From Gracilariopsis chorda (Eukaryota; Rhodophyta; Florideophyceae; Gracilariales; Gracilariaceae): DNA of 64,000 bases. A program made the position numbers and the translations under genes. The notes under the pieces are model-generated. The model saw only the letters and a list, made by a program, of their open reading frames with translations, was not told where the DNA came from and did no database searches. Location: assembly GCA_003194525.1 (NCBI GenBank), contig NBIV01000113.1, forward strand, positions 1 to 64,000. Direction: 5' to 3'. Position 1 is the stretch's first letter. Each line of letters opens with the position of its first letter. Positions 1-12,100 of this stretch are shown piece after piece.

Positions 1-263
1 CGTCCTTCTGTCAAGGGAAGGTGACACAGATCAACCCCTGAGACTGCTTCCTGAGCTCACATTTCGAATCAGAGGTTTGCTTTGGAGACCAACACAGCCC
101 TGTTAATCACGCCCCTACCGCACACAATACACATCAAGAGCATCATACAAAACTTTTGCTATGGGCTATTCTGTGTCAAACACAATATGAACTATCCCGT
201 GTCCCTTGAAAGTGAAAGCCAGCAGAGCGCTCGCCTCCTTGATGCGTGCAGGTCCCTCCCAAG
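1..263. other. No recognisable gene
   Basis: Short edge segment with no recognised coding or RNA feature. It lies downstream of the minus-strand ALG2 remnant. Confidence 0.4.
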
Positions 264-1683
264 TCATACAATCTTAATCATAAGGACATTGGCATAGATC
301 AGGGCTAAAACAGTTACTTGAACTGCAAAAATAAGGATGTGCACATCTCTATACTCGCTGCTTACTGTCATTGCTCTGTGCACTTGAAGAGCGAAGGCGG
401 GCATGTCTTTGAAATTTTTCCGCTATACTTCTGCAAATCCCGAAAGCACGTTATCCTGTGCTGTACCTAAGACCTCTCGAAAATTATTGCTGAACTCGTC
501 GACGGCATACAGCACCCATTTCAATACTTTTCTGATGATCACGGACCAATTCCAACACAGCGCGTCCAAATTCCTCTACGGAGCCCTTGCACAACAATCC
601 AGACTACAGATAATCCACCGTCTCCAGCCGACTTCCAGAGTGCGCTGCGATAATTGGAACTCCAGCTTCCATAGCATCCAAGGGCACAATTCCAAAATGT
701 TCATTGGCAGGTTTGTAAAGAACAACAAGAGCTTCGCCAAGCGAGGAACGCCAATGCTCATCTGAGATGTTCTTTAGCATTGTCACGCGGTATTGCAGTT
801 TGTGAAGATTGACAAAATCTCTAATCTCTTCAAATTAGTTGACAGTTTTGGCAAGCCTGGTGTCATGCCCGCCAGCTATGATGAGTCTAACGTCAGCATC
901 ATGTTGTGCTCGTAGGTACGCCAATGTTTCAACTGCAAGTAGTACATTCTTCTTTCTTTCATACCAATTAAAAGAAAACAGGAGATTGGAGGGATTGCGG
1001 CCTGTTACGGCGTTCGGCAAAGATACGCATAGATAGATGAGACGGGGCTCCCTTAAGTTTGGGAATGTGCTTGAAAAGGCGTTAGAAGTGAAACGTGAAT
1101 TTCATGCCACACGATCGAAGTGAGAAGCCCTCTACGGCATCAACGACAGTTGGGTATATCCGCTGTTTCAGGACTGTTTTGAATGTGGAGAGAGGCTTCG
1201 TGGCAGCAGCATATCTGGATAGTGGCAATAAAACAATGATCTGGATCGAAAAAAGGCAAGAAAAAGAATTGGGAAGGATAGGATATCTACCACGGCAACA
1301 TCAAAGCGGCTGAACAGGCATGCGTATTAAGCAAGAATAGTGCATCGAAGCCGAGCCAGAGCGGCCTATGCACGAACAACAAAGTGTTTGGGAAAACAGT
1401 GGTTACCGAGCCGGCGAAGAGACGGGGATATGCGGCTCCAGGTTTGAAGAGGCGTACCTAGAAGCGTCCGAGCAGTGAGTGCGGTTGCGGGTGGAGAGAT
1501 GCATTCTAATTGGACTCGCGGCGAAGGATGGGCGACATCAGCGAAACAGCGAGAGGGGTCGACATATTGGGTGAGAATGGTTGTCTGATGGTCCTTGTCT
1601 TGGAGAGAAGTAGCAACATCGATGATGAAGCGCTCCGCACCTCCAATGCCGAGATCAGAGAGGATGAAGATGATGACTTGCAT
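264..1683 (-). pseudogene. ALG2: ALG2-type alpha-1,3/1,6-mannosyltransferase, decayed copy
   Basis: Alg2 is an ER-membrane GT4-family enzyme that adds two mannoses from GDP-Man to the dolichol-linked N-glycan precursor. The minus strand, read from the ATG at 1683, shows the N-terminal donor loop DLGIGGAERF followed by a YVDPSRCFAD stretch. The family-specific LFYCHYPDMLL follows near 1200. A SFNWYERKKNVLLAVETL block and IAGGHDTRLAKTV lie at 840-990. The nucleotide-sugar signature YKPANEHFGIVPLDAMEAGVP lies near 640-720. A hydrophobic stretch before the final stop near 264 could be a C-terminal membrane segment. The span of about 470 codons suits the family. The reading frame changes several times between 1360 and 1020 and again near 480. 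In-frame stops lie near 835 and 610, so the copy cannot make a full enzyme. A working copy presumably exists elsewhere (inference). Confidence 0.85.
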
Positions 1684-4600
1684 GGCGGAGAGGCCTGCTG
1701 CAGAAACATGCAAAGCGGTGCGTGAGAGGACGTGGCTAGTTGGGTGATCAGAAGTGGATTGAAAATTTGCTGTACGAAAATTGATTGTTGTACCCTGGAC
1801 GCCCCCCGTATGGTATCTAACTTGAGGGTATACTCCAAATGGTGAGACAAATTCACATGGTGCGCCAAGAAGTTGGGCCAGTGCTCGATGTGCAAGAGAA
1901 AGCGAGCTACTTTATAAGCGGTGTACAATCATTTACGAGAATGTGGCTATCCTAAAGGTTAGGTTATTTCTCCACATGCTGTTTAATCGATTAGTGAGAG
2001 GTCCTTGGTAGTCTCACCGCCATAAAAAGACTACCGCCTGGGATTCGTAGCAATCCGAAAAGCACTTCATGACCAAAATCACGTGCAGAATCGGCTCACT
2101 GGATTCTCATAAATCATACAAACGGTACTTCCAAAACAAGTTAACTTACACAAAGAACAACAAGCGACTCAACGGTATGCCATGGTCCACCCCAACAATA
2201 GATCTTCCCTTGGGTTCATGTCTCTGTATGACGGGGATGCGAAGCGCAAGCACGTCGGTCTTGATATACTCGCTGACAGCTATGTTGGGAATGACCAGCA
2301 TCATGTCCCACCCTGAGCTTCAGGTCGTAGTTGACCATTTCGCGTCTCTCTTCCCCCGTTTCTGACGAAAGACTTTTCAAAGCGCTTGGCAATTCTACCA
2401 CACTTTCTGTCATCAGAAAACTGGAATGCCTGTGTCTCGACTACTGAAACTGGGAGAACCAAGACAATGAAATTTTTCTTCATGTTCGCTGGAAGAACTC
2501 GGAAAAGGAGAAGACAGTTTTGAAACCTCTCGCGAAAAGCGACGACGATGTTGCCACCATGGTCCAGAAGCTACTACGCCGCAAAAAGCACTCCTCTCGA
2601 TGTCGCAGGAAAGGGTCGCCTGAATTAGGTTTTGAAGGAGGTTGGTGTAGCAGATTCATCACAATTGGCTATTCTCGAATAGCGCAACTCACCGCTTTAG
2701 AAGGAAAATCATTTCACTTAGGCCATTCAACAGAAGCTCATGCCACGCAATGACCTCGCTGAACACGTAACGAGATGATGATTTTGTTTTAGTTCGCAGA
2801 GAGGGTTTGTTTGCACTTGGAAACATCAGGTGGTAGAAAGCCGCTCATGCATTTACCATCAGTGAAATTGAAGTCATCAACTCCTCAGCTTTCTACCATC
2901 CTTGCGTTCACACAACCAACCTGCGCAAATCAGGAAAGAACCCTGCAAAGTCTTGTTAACCGCTTTTGCTGAGTTCAGATGCTGCGGCTGCACTGGTTAG
3001 CGGGGGGGCCTGGGACGAAGTGGTAACGGCTGTGGCCCGGCGAGCGGTGTTCAACGCGTCTAAAAACGTGGTGGTTTGGACGTTCCGGGATTCCCAGGGT
3101 TGATCTGAAGTCCTTGAAAAAAGCTTGTTCCGCTTGGTGGAACCATAACAGGACAGATATGCGAGAGTCAAACCAAACATTGAATATATCCTTCACCGTG
3201 AGAACCGGCTGCGCGTAACCGCAGGCTCCGTATCAGAGAATTTTCTTGCATTGGCAATAAACCAATATGACGGAAAACTAACGGACGTTTCTTGAAAAAA
3301 AGGAAAAGGAAACCAATCCTCCGAAGGAATGAAACCGAAAAGTACGGGTTCTAGAATCAGGAGACAATTTCATAGTGCAATGTGCAAGAACGGGGAAACC
3401 CAAGAAGACCTTCGGGATCTTCCTCCATTTAGGCACCTCAGCATAAGAGCCCTTCCAGAGATGGCACGGCAGAGTAGGGTGTAAGTCTCGAGGTCATCGT
3501 TTTGCTTTCTCTGGGCGAAGTTGGGTTTAAGAAAGCATTACTTGCGGGGGCTGTATGTAACTCTCTCTCAAAGGTATAGATTTACAAGGCAAGGCACATG
3601 CGAGCGGAGACGATCAAGATCCATGAGTAGCAGAAAGACACGCTAGTACGAAGATTGGACGAGTTTTAAAGGTGGAAGAGTCACAAAAAGTAACGGGGAA
3701 AAAACGGTGATGCTGGACGCAACCCTTATGCAAGGGCACCAATACAATGCTTGGGGGAAAACCATCTGTTACAAACAGAGGTGCAATTGTTTGAAAATGT
3801 TTGGAAGTCGATGGTGATGATCCGACTTGACGTTTGGAGCAGCCATCGGTGTTTATATAGACGGTTTAGCCTAGTTCTATCATTGTCATTATTGAATGAG
3901 AAATCGTCCGGGTGTAACGGAATTATGCGTGGTATTCTCGTTGGCTTCCATGTGTGGGTGTTTTACCGAGTTCAATGCCAGATTTAGCCGCTCGATGACT
4001 TGGCGAATTCCCCAGCTGATGACTTATTCTATGAATTGCTAAGGATCAGTAACAGACAGGGTCGTTGATGATCCGGCATGACCCCGAGGTGCTCATGATT
4101 AACTCGCACGAATCTCTGGGAACCTTCTATGACCGTGTGATCATTGCTGTACCGTGTGAGGTGTTTTTCAACGTTGTAAGTAGTAGGTGACGTGTATTTC
4201 GGAGCCAACTTTCGTTATGTGGTCGGGCAGGGACTTTCTGACATAAGCATGTTGTCGTGTCATATTGACAGTATGTCACAAAAGATTTCAACTCGGCTTT
4301 GAGGCCAGGTAGACATGTCAAATAGGTAACCGCTCTCTTTAAGAAATAGAGTAAGATACAAGTAGGAGAAAAGACACTTTAAAACTCATGTTGGAGCCAA
4401 TTACATTCAAAAACGGTAAAATAGTAACTAAATCTAGCACCATCTCAATGATTGGTCTTATTAGTTATCCGAGGGCGTTACATAATTTTGTGCAACAAAG
4501 TGTTTTCCTTGGGACGTGAACAACTCGAAAAGGCTAAAATTGGGAGATATCTAAAAACACGAACGCATAGCATGTGCATCTACATATCGCCCATAGATCA

Positions 4601-5095
4601 ATCAAAATAGGGCTTTTGTGTATACAAGAATCACCGTGTTGTACCATCCGTCAGCACGGACGAGGCTGTTTGTGCAGAGGGCACATGTATCATTTCCCCA
4701 ACCGCCGCTGTCATTGCACCACCTTAAACGTTCTCTCTTCCCATTCTGTCTATCTTTCCACTATTTTCTTTACCAGTGGCAAACTCTCACCATTATTATG
4801 CATTCTCTTCCCCTTTCTGTACTGGATCATATTCTAGACTCTTCACATGGCCTCCAATGGCAGCCGCTACATTCTGACACCCAACAACCCTCCCCTTCAA
4901 TGACGAAGCCAAACATAACTGCCGCAGGCTCCCCCGTCTTCCAGCTAAGACATACCACGATGGAGGCCTCCCAAAGCCTTTGCCGCTTATCCCCTGGACC
5001 TGGAACAGCTCCACGTGCAGCAGTTTATCCATGGTCCTCGGCATCTGGGCGAAGTCCACCCCGATCGTCTCAAGCTGTTCCGAGAAAAAAAATGG
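1684..5095. other. Long stretch without a recognisable gene
   Basis: Only short frames occur on both strands and none carries a motif I recognise. Several small frames between 2070 and 3200 could be debris of an unidentified gene, but they share no frame. The part from 3200 to 4600 is moderately AT-rich with no repeat or RNA gene that I can see. Confidence 0.4.
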
Positions 5096-5848
5096 AAGCT
5101 TATGATACAGGAGTTCAGGGCTATGGAGCACGGAAGGCAGGGGGAGGGCGTGGGTTGTCTTTCACTGAGCTCGAACTGGAAAGCTTTCTTGACTTACTAG
5201 CAGAACAATCGCCTATTCGTAACGACGAATGGGAGGCTTTGAAAAGAAACAAATCAGTCGCGCTGGCCGAACGCAAATAGGTAAATGGATTCCCCTCGCC
5301 GCAAATGTGCTGCGCTTTACCGTAAATCAGTTTCAAATGGAGATACGAGAATCACACTATCAGTGTTGAGAGCAAAAGACTTACGTGCGGAAAGGACTGC
5401 AAGGGTAGATATGGGTGAAGGAAAGGAGGCAGAGGCGGATATGTTTTTCTTGGAGGACGATGGGGAGAGAGGAACAGAGGTTATTGAAAATTACAATGAA
5501 GAAACCACGAGTTGTGAGGAAATACAAGCACTACACGAATATCCCAGATCAACAACGCCGTCTACTTCCAGACCTGCTTTTCCAATCATCCATAAGAGAC
5601 GCAAAAGAGGAAGTTTAGATGATAATGCTGGCGTGACAGAGCTTATCAAGGCAAAAAATCTTGCAAGAACAGGCGTTTTGGGCAACTGTTAGAGAGCGCG
5701 CTTTGAACAGGAGAAAGAGAAAAACCGACAAAGACAGTTAAGGGAGGATCGGATTCAGGCCAAAAATCGGGAGGAGGAGGATAAACGCGGACAGAACCAG
5801 GAGAAGCAGGCAGATTTTCTACGAGAGGAAGATAGGAGAACACGGTAG
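5096..5848 (+). pseudogene. SANT/Myb-like DNA-binding protein remnant with coiled-coil tail
   Basis: The first frame (to 5280) carries LSFTELELESFLDLLAEQSP, then IRNDEWEAL. This matches the pattern F-x-E-(L/V)-E-x-(F/L)-L-(D/E) ... P-I-x-x-x-E-W seen in a SANT-like family common in oomycetes and algae (DUF6818-type, from memory). A second frame (5285-5692) continues with SPRRKCAALYRKSVSNGDTR, the expected second half of that domain. A third frame (about 5705-5848) is a charged coiled coil rich in E, Q, K and R. All three parts are in the right order but in different frames, with stops at about 5280 and 5692, so at least two indels have broken the gene. Such proteins are often spread by or derived from transposons. 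The domain is fairly clear; the exact family name is less so. Confidence 0.55.
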
Positions 5849-6072
5849 AGCTACATGAAAATGTCGCTCGCGGTTCTAGCAAGAAGAAGCAATCATCATA
5901 ACATTCCATCCCAGCCATTACGCTCTGCATTTTCTCAAGAACGTAATCGCGCAGACTCTAAGCCTGCTGACAGTCAACAGACAAAACGATCTTGAATTAC
6001 CAAGGGAGACCATATCGAGCGTAGGGCTACGTATTTTATCATGGATAAAGTTAAGAGATTTCACACATTTCT

Positions 6073-6187
6073 TCAACTTAAAAACATGTTAGCTTCCCGA
6101 CTTAGATTGGGCATGTAAAAGTTTAGGATCTGGTTAAGACCAAGGAGACAGGTGGTTATATTTAACAGTCTTACACCTATATGTAGA
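6073..6187 (-). pseudogene. C-terminal scrap of Harbinger-like transposase, cut off by Gypsy-A
   Basis: Minus-strand reading from about 6174 to a TGA at 6073 gives LLGLNQILNFYMPNLSREAN. This resembles the extreme C-terminus of DDE_Tnp_4 (PIF/Harbinger) transposases, where an LNQI-type stretch precedes a short acidic tail. The rest of the transposase lies across Gypsy-A at 17325-18192 on the same strand. The GTAGA target duplication sits at the two edges, so the transposase was present before Gypsy-A inserted. Some sequence between the two pieces is missing. Assignment rests on order and strand as well as this short match. Confidence 0.5.
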
Positions 6188-7028
6188 TGTGGTGCCAAAC
6201 CGTGAGCTAACGGAAGAAACCCACTACCGCGGACGGGACACCTCAAGGTGTTCAGCCTTGCTCCCCTGTATGGGGTAACTCAGCCGTAGAGCCCTCCGAG
6301 TAGTGGGCGCGTGCCGGGCGTAACTCTGGGCGACTACGTCCTGCCTTACAGACGGAGGTGTGTAGGATGGCTTAGAACCGGGGATCTGGATGCACCCGGC
6401 CATGGCTATCTTCGGGACCAGAATGGGCGTACAACGACGAGCCGCACTGCGGAGCACTGTCTTGTGACAACGATAAATGATCCCGAGACTTCAGGGCAAA
6501 CCTGGATACAGGGCGGAGTAAAATGAGCCGTAACACGGGTAAGTAGACCAAATAAAGAAACAAGTAAAGAAACAATTACCATTACTAACGGGTGGTCACT
6601 CCTCGGTGAGACGAGGGGGATAACTACACTGGAAGCCTTGAAGGGACCCTCCAAGAGTGGAGTTGTACCCGTAAATCGACGGTGAAGTTAGAGCCAAGTC
6701 GTCGTTGGAGTTTTACTTTTGGGCAGGAGCGGCGGCCGCCGCTCCCTTAAATACCATAGCTGAAAAACATTCAGTAAAATACACTAAGTATTCCGGCACA
6801 GCCGGGCAGCACACCCACGTGTGCTACTTGGCCCGTGGACACGGAGCACACCACTAGTCGGGCGCATCACGTCCCACGTATACTATTATTACCTTCTATA
6901 CAGAGGTACCCCCTAATGGGGCCGTCAGGTGACGCATACTCATATACACCCTATCCATCCCGGGGATACCGGCATCCCGTTATGAGAAACGGTTTGATCT
7001 CTTCGTCCTGAGGGCACATCGCACCACA
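6188..7028 (-). repeat. 3' LTR of Gypsy-A
   Basis: 841 bp, direct repeat of 16497-17319, bounded by TGTGGTGCC and GCACCACA on the plus strand. Relative to its partner it has an extra 32-bp block (6759-6790) and one fewer 12-bp unit in the AAATAAAGAAAC array near 6550. Confidence 0.93.
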
Positions 7029-7041
7029 CCTCCCCCTCCTT
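7029..7041 (-). other. Polypurine tract of Gypsy-A
   Basis: Plus-strand CCTCCCCCTCCTT, i.e. AAGGAGGGGGAGG in the sense of the element, touches the inner edge of the 3' LTR. This is the standard site for plus-strand DNA priming in LTR elements. Confidence 0.88.
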
Positions 7042-7083
7042 GGGCTTGAACATCTCACCGCACCGCGGGCGATTCCATCAACG

Positions 7084-8963
7084 ATGGGCGTACGTAGTCG
7101 AGACAACTCGAGCGAGATGACCAAAATATCGAAAGGGCAACGCGAACTCGCGCTTGTGCCCTACGAACCTTCTGCAAGGCATCCAGTCCCCTTCGCAATG
7201 AGGAACTACAACCATCCTCCGACCAACCCTTCCGCGGTGCCTTCGTATCTGCGCATTCCGCAATATCTGTGGCGTACTCTGGCTGCTCGGCTTTTTGTGA
7301 CCGCGCAACCACGGTTTAGCTCGGTGCCGTTGCCCCCTTCACTGTCGACTCTTCCACCGTCGTAGGCTCTTGTTGAGAACGTTCCCGCAGCTGCGAGTCA
7401 ACCGGAGCAACCGCATTTCCGGGATTGGAGCGAGGCAGCTGGCGCTGCGCCGGTGGCACCTAGCAGACAGTGGCCATCGTACGGGTCTCTCCGAATTCGG
7501 ACTCCTTCCATCCACTCTGAGTGGTTTGCCATGGCTCCATGGTTCGTCCCTGGTGCTCTTCGGGGCACTCCGCTGATCGACTCGTGCGCAGTCGATGGCA
7601 TCCTTCCCGGCGGGTTGCCGGTATCCTTTGTCCGGTCATGGGACTGGCGCGCACACATTGCGCTTCCCACATCGCTGTTGTGGTGGGCTCCGCATGAGTC
7701 GGAGTGACGCGCTCGTGACGATATGGCCCGACTTGGGTATCGCCGATTTCATCTGTTAGCCAACGAGATGCCAGTTCCCCCGCATTACGTGTTTGATGTT
7801 GCGTATTACCGAACATACGGAGAAGTGTCCTATGGTGACCGTTTGTACGGGTCTTGCCTGAGCTGGACCAATACGCTGAGAGCGTGCAGCCGTACCAGGA
7901 CCTGATCCTGTGGACCCGTCCGATTCTTCGGGCAGAAATTCGGTATCTCTGGAAAAGCTGGTGCTGTGAGTTGTTCGAATGGATCCGCTTCGTGCGGAAG
8001 CAACGTTCCCGACGGGGTCTCCCGGTTCCATACCAGCACATTGAGATCGAACGCCTCAATTGGAGGGCTTGGGATCGCTATGTTCCACTGCCAGTGTTCT
8101 GGCCGGCAGTAGAGTTCCCACGAGGGTGTAACGTGGAGTTACCTCCGTTTCTCACCTATGTGTACTCACGGTTCCTGAATAACCCACCTCGGGGTCTTTG
8201 AATTCTTCTTGCCACTGAGTAAACGGTCTGGATTGCCGCTTTTCTCCTGTGGGAGATGTACGACAAGTACTGACTTTGATTCTTGGCGGAGCTGCTCCGT
8301 CAGTCTATTCACTTCGTCGATCTCTCCGAGGTACTCGTTTCCGAGTGTAACGCGCATGGAGCGACCGGTTTGGTGGACATCATTGACCAAGTCGATTGGG
8401 GTCACGTTCCAGCCACGCAAGCGTCAGATGGAATTCGCCGCCGTTGGGACAAGTCTCCCGAGCGGAATGTCGCAGCTGGCAACTTCGTGTTCTTCGACCC
8501 ATGGGAATGGGAGTTCATCACCGCCACAGAACCGGGTCAACGCCGCCAAGCCAAGCGGATAATTCCGGACGGGAATCCATCGGGCTTCGTCTTCGTCAAA
8601 GAAGACAACGCCGAGGGAGCCACCGAAGCGGATGAGCCCATGGTGGATGGGAACGAGGATGTCTCGGAGATCGATATTACTGACGGCGTCGGGGCATCTG
8701 GTGGAGCGGGTGGTTTACCAGTGAGAGGACTCATAACTCCGGTGGCTTCGCCCTCGGTAGAAGCTTCGTGCAGCAGTGCCGACCTGCAAGTCGCGGTAGT
8801 ACGCCAGTTCCTTGCTGGGCTTGGAGTGCCCGTCCTTCCGACGGTGACTTCCCTCTCACAGTTGCAGGCCCTGGCCTCCGAGTACCTGCGGGGAGGTGGT
8901 GGTGGAAGTAGCCACGGCGGTTACTCCTCTGGCATGGGAGGCTCGTCCCCTCATATGGGGTAA
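7084..8963 (+). pseudogene. Antisense accessory gene (aORF) of Gypsy-A, broken copy
   Basis: This gene runs opposite to gag-pol, starting with an ATG at 7084 only 43 bp inside the polypurine tract. It is split by frame changes and stops into pieces at about 7084-7365, 7453-7707, 7723-7905, 7854-8201 and 8283-8963. The pieces align in order with the intact 554-residue protein at 31679-33343. Shared blocks are APWF, SWDWR, RPILRAEIRYL, PYQHIEIER, ELPPFLTY, AGNFVFFDPWEW and an acidic stretch with PMVD. The C-terminus becomes Ser/Gly-rich. I recognise no known domain. Conservation of the same blocks in a diverged sister element suggests a real protein used by this lineage. Function is unknown. 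Confidence 0.8.
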
Positions 8964-9173
8964 GTAAGTAGCGGGGGTCCCATGATAGTGTGGGAACCAC
9001 CTAGTAGTAGGCTGCAAAAGAATTCTCCCGGCGAAGCCGGTGGGACTAAGTCTCTTCCTTTCCTTTCCTCTTCTCTTCTTCTTAGGCTTCTTTTCCACAA
9101 TGAAGCCGTGGTTTTCGCCATAGGGCGGTGGTTTTTCTGCAGTTAGCGGTCGTACACACGAGGTTGTGGGTGG

Positions 9174-12100
9174 TCAGCGCACCTGGGCATGATGCAGTGT
9201 AGCTGGGATTGACGTCCATGTCCTTCGGTGGTACTGTAGTACCTTCGAACGAGGGAGATGCTCGATGGGCTCGAGAGTGTCCCTTTCAGGGGGGTACTTG
9301 TACAAATGGACTCGGTATAGTAGCTCCCCGTCGGGGTTGAACTCGTGATTCGCGATAGTGTCGATGACAAATTCCTTGTCGTAGAATTCCCACAACTTCT
9401 GTGGCTCGGCTCTTCCCTTGGCCATGAAGTCCTGTCCACTAGGGATGTGGTTCCCGACGATTTCGGAGTTCCGTGTCGACGGTAACGCGTCTTGGATGCC
9501 AGTTTTTTTCCCCTTTCTTATGCCAGGGGAAACCTGGGAGGTTGACGATCCGTTGCTTGGGTGGCTCTACGACTCTTTTCGTGTTCTGCACGCAAGCGTG
9601 AGTCACTTCCAGATGCAAGTCATCCCGGGTAACCAATTTCTTTGGTCTAGGTGTGAGGTCCCGTTTTGACGCTGTAGCTCCCGCTTCGCGCTCGCTCAGC
9701 GTGCAGAGTGCGGTGACGTGCCGTGGCGGCGTTTTGCCATCAGGTGCGTGGGTGCCGGTGCCAACCGTCGTGTTGTGCGCGGGTGCGCCATTAATTTCAA
9801 AATTTTCGAATTTTGGCTCTGACCCATGCACTACAGGACAACGCTCAACGCGTGTGGTACGGTGCCGCGGTGGCAGTTCTGCCTCTACGGCGTGTGGTGT
9901 TCCCCCCTTATGGGGCTTTTCCTTCAAGTCAGGTGAGCTCCCTTCTGGGCTCAAGGTCCATGCGCTCTCCGTTATTACGGCACTCGTCCCGTCGGCTGCG
10001 CGGTGTCTTGGTTGCCTCCCATTACCCGGTCTGCAGTCACCAAGGGGTCTCGGGTTTTCCGCGTATTGGCCTTAGGAGCCCGCCGCGGTGCTTCTCCCAC
10101 ATCCTTGGGCAGCGCGCTGCCATCGGTGGGAGCTTCCACTCGCATCTTGTGCTCTGGCGGTGGTGGGAGGGACTGCGAGCGAGCAGGATCCCCCTCCCCC
10201 TCCTTAGGCGGAGAGGTGGGACTCGAAACGAGGATCGCTGTATCCGGGGCGATGCGCATATGCACTTGGGTGGTAGCCGACGAGGTTGGGTGGTTCTTCA
10301 ATTCCGTGGGCAGGTCGGCGAGGCCCCGTTACGGGTGGGGCAGAAATGGGAGACGGGTTATCTCCCCTTCGACCGAGGCTGACGAGTCCGATGGGTGCTC
10401 TTCCATGGCTTTGGGTGATTCTCTTGCCATCGGAGACGGTTGGGGAGCGCGAACAACGCGATCACGCGGGATGCACTCGTGTCGCCCTTTTATATCAAGG
10501 ACAACCGTGTCAGCGGTGGTAGAGACAATCCTGTAGCGTCCCTCCGCGATCGGAGACAGTTTATGTCGCCGTTCTTTTTCAGGGTTGTAATACTCCTTAC
10601 GGAGGAACACGAACTCGTGAGCACCGATGTTCAGGACACGATCTACCTTTGCGTCGAAGTTCCGCTTGTAAGCGGCTTGCGCCTTGGACATGGCTTTCCG
10701 TACGACTGGTAGTATGTTGGTTAACCAAGCTTTCCAGGTGTCCCTGTGCTGCCGGTGTGACGGGGCTTATCCAACGTGGGTTTGGGCTCGATAGCCACTG
10801 GCGGTGGAACTCTACAGAGTACCAACTCGAATGGATAGATTCCAGTGACCATGTGGACCTGCATATTGCAGGCGTAGGTGACTGCGTCGGTGTGCAGGTC
10901 CCATTCAGTGAGGTTATCCGCAACAAACGTCCGTAGGGCGTTCAACATGGTGCGGTTGAATCTCTCCACCTGCCCGTTTGCCTGCGGTTGATAGGTGGAG
11001 GTAAACCAGTTCTTGATGTCAAGAATAAGACACAGGTCGTGGAAGAATTTTGCTGCCAATTGCGAGCCATTATCCGATAACAGGTCAATCGGCGGACCGT
11101 ATGTGAACACCCAGTGGGCAACGAAAGCCTTCGCGACGGAGATAGCTGAATTCTTTGAAAGGGGAACAGTCCGCACAAGCTTCAAGAACCTGTCAGTGAC
11201 TACCAGCAAGTAGTGGTTACCCCGAGGTGTTCGGACAAATTCCCCGAGAATGTCGATAGCGACAAGCTCCAGGGGGGCCCGTGCCGGGAAAAGGACCAAT
11301 TTCTTGTCATATTTCCGCAGCTTCACGCGGTTCCTTGCGCAGTCTGAACATCCACGTACGGTGGCATAGGCGTCCACCGCCATGGCAGGCCAGTAAAAGT
11401 CCTTTCCCAAGGTGTAGTACTGCTTCCTCCTGCCTGGATGGGCGGATAACTTCGCATGATGGGATAGATTCAAAACTCGGGACTGTAGGGAGTGTGGGAC
11501 CACTATCTGTGGGCGCTCCTGAACAGTACGGATGAGATATCTCTGATCGTTTGTCGTGAAGGGAAGCTGAGCTCCCCGTTTAGACGGGTACGTAGCCCCG
11601 TGCACAGCAGATCGGAGTACTGCTCCCGGATGACCTCTTCCGGTGTGCTCGGTACGAAGGTACTGGTTGTAGCCTCTGCGTTCGACGCGGCAAGGATTGC
11701 ATCAATGATATCATCTTCTGAGTTCAAATCGATGTCATCCTCCTGGTATTCTAACAGGAAACAAGGTATGTCCAGGTCGTCCACCGGTTCAGCTTCTCCG
11801 CTGGTGGGGAGGCGGGAGAGAGCGTCAGCCTGGTTGTTCAGTAGCCTCTTCTTGTACTGTACCTCGAAGTCAAATTCCGACAATTGGAGCCTCCACCGCA
11901 TCAAGCGGCCAGACGGCTCGGCAATGGAGAGAAACCATCGTAACGCCTAATGCTCGGTGTGTACCGTGAAGCAGGTTCCCATTAAATATGGGTGGAGGGT
12001 CTGCAGAGCCCAGACAACAGCCAGGCACTCCTTCTGGGACACCTAGTAGTTCCTCTCATGTACATTAAGGCTTCGTGACCAATATCCAATTTGGTATCGC

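Noticed and set aside
403-765. 120-codon plus-strand frame
   Set aside because: It lies opposite the clearly recognisable ALG2 coding on the minus strand.
9418-10536. Plus-strand frames across the Gypsy-A integrase-to-chromodomain linker
   Set aside because: Antisense shadows of the Pro-rich linker; Gypsy-B shows no matching plus-sense protein at this place beyond the accessory gene.
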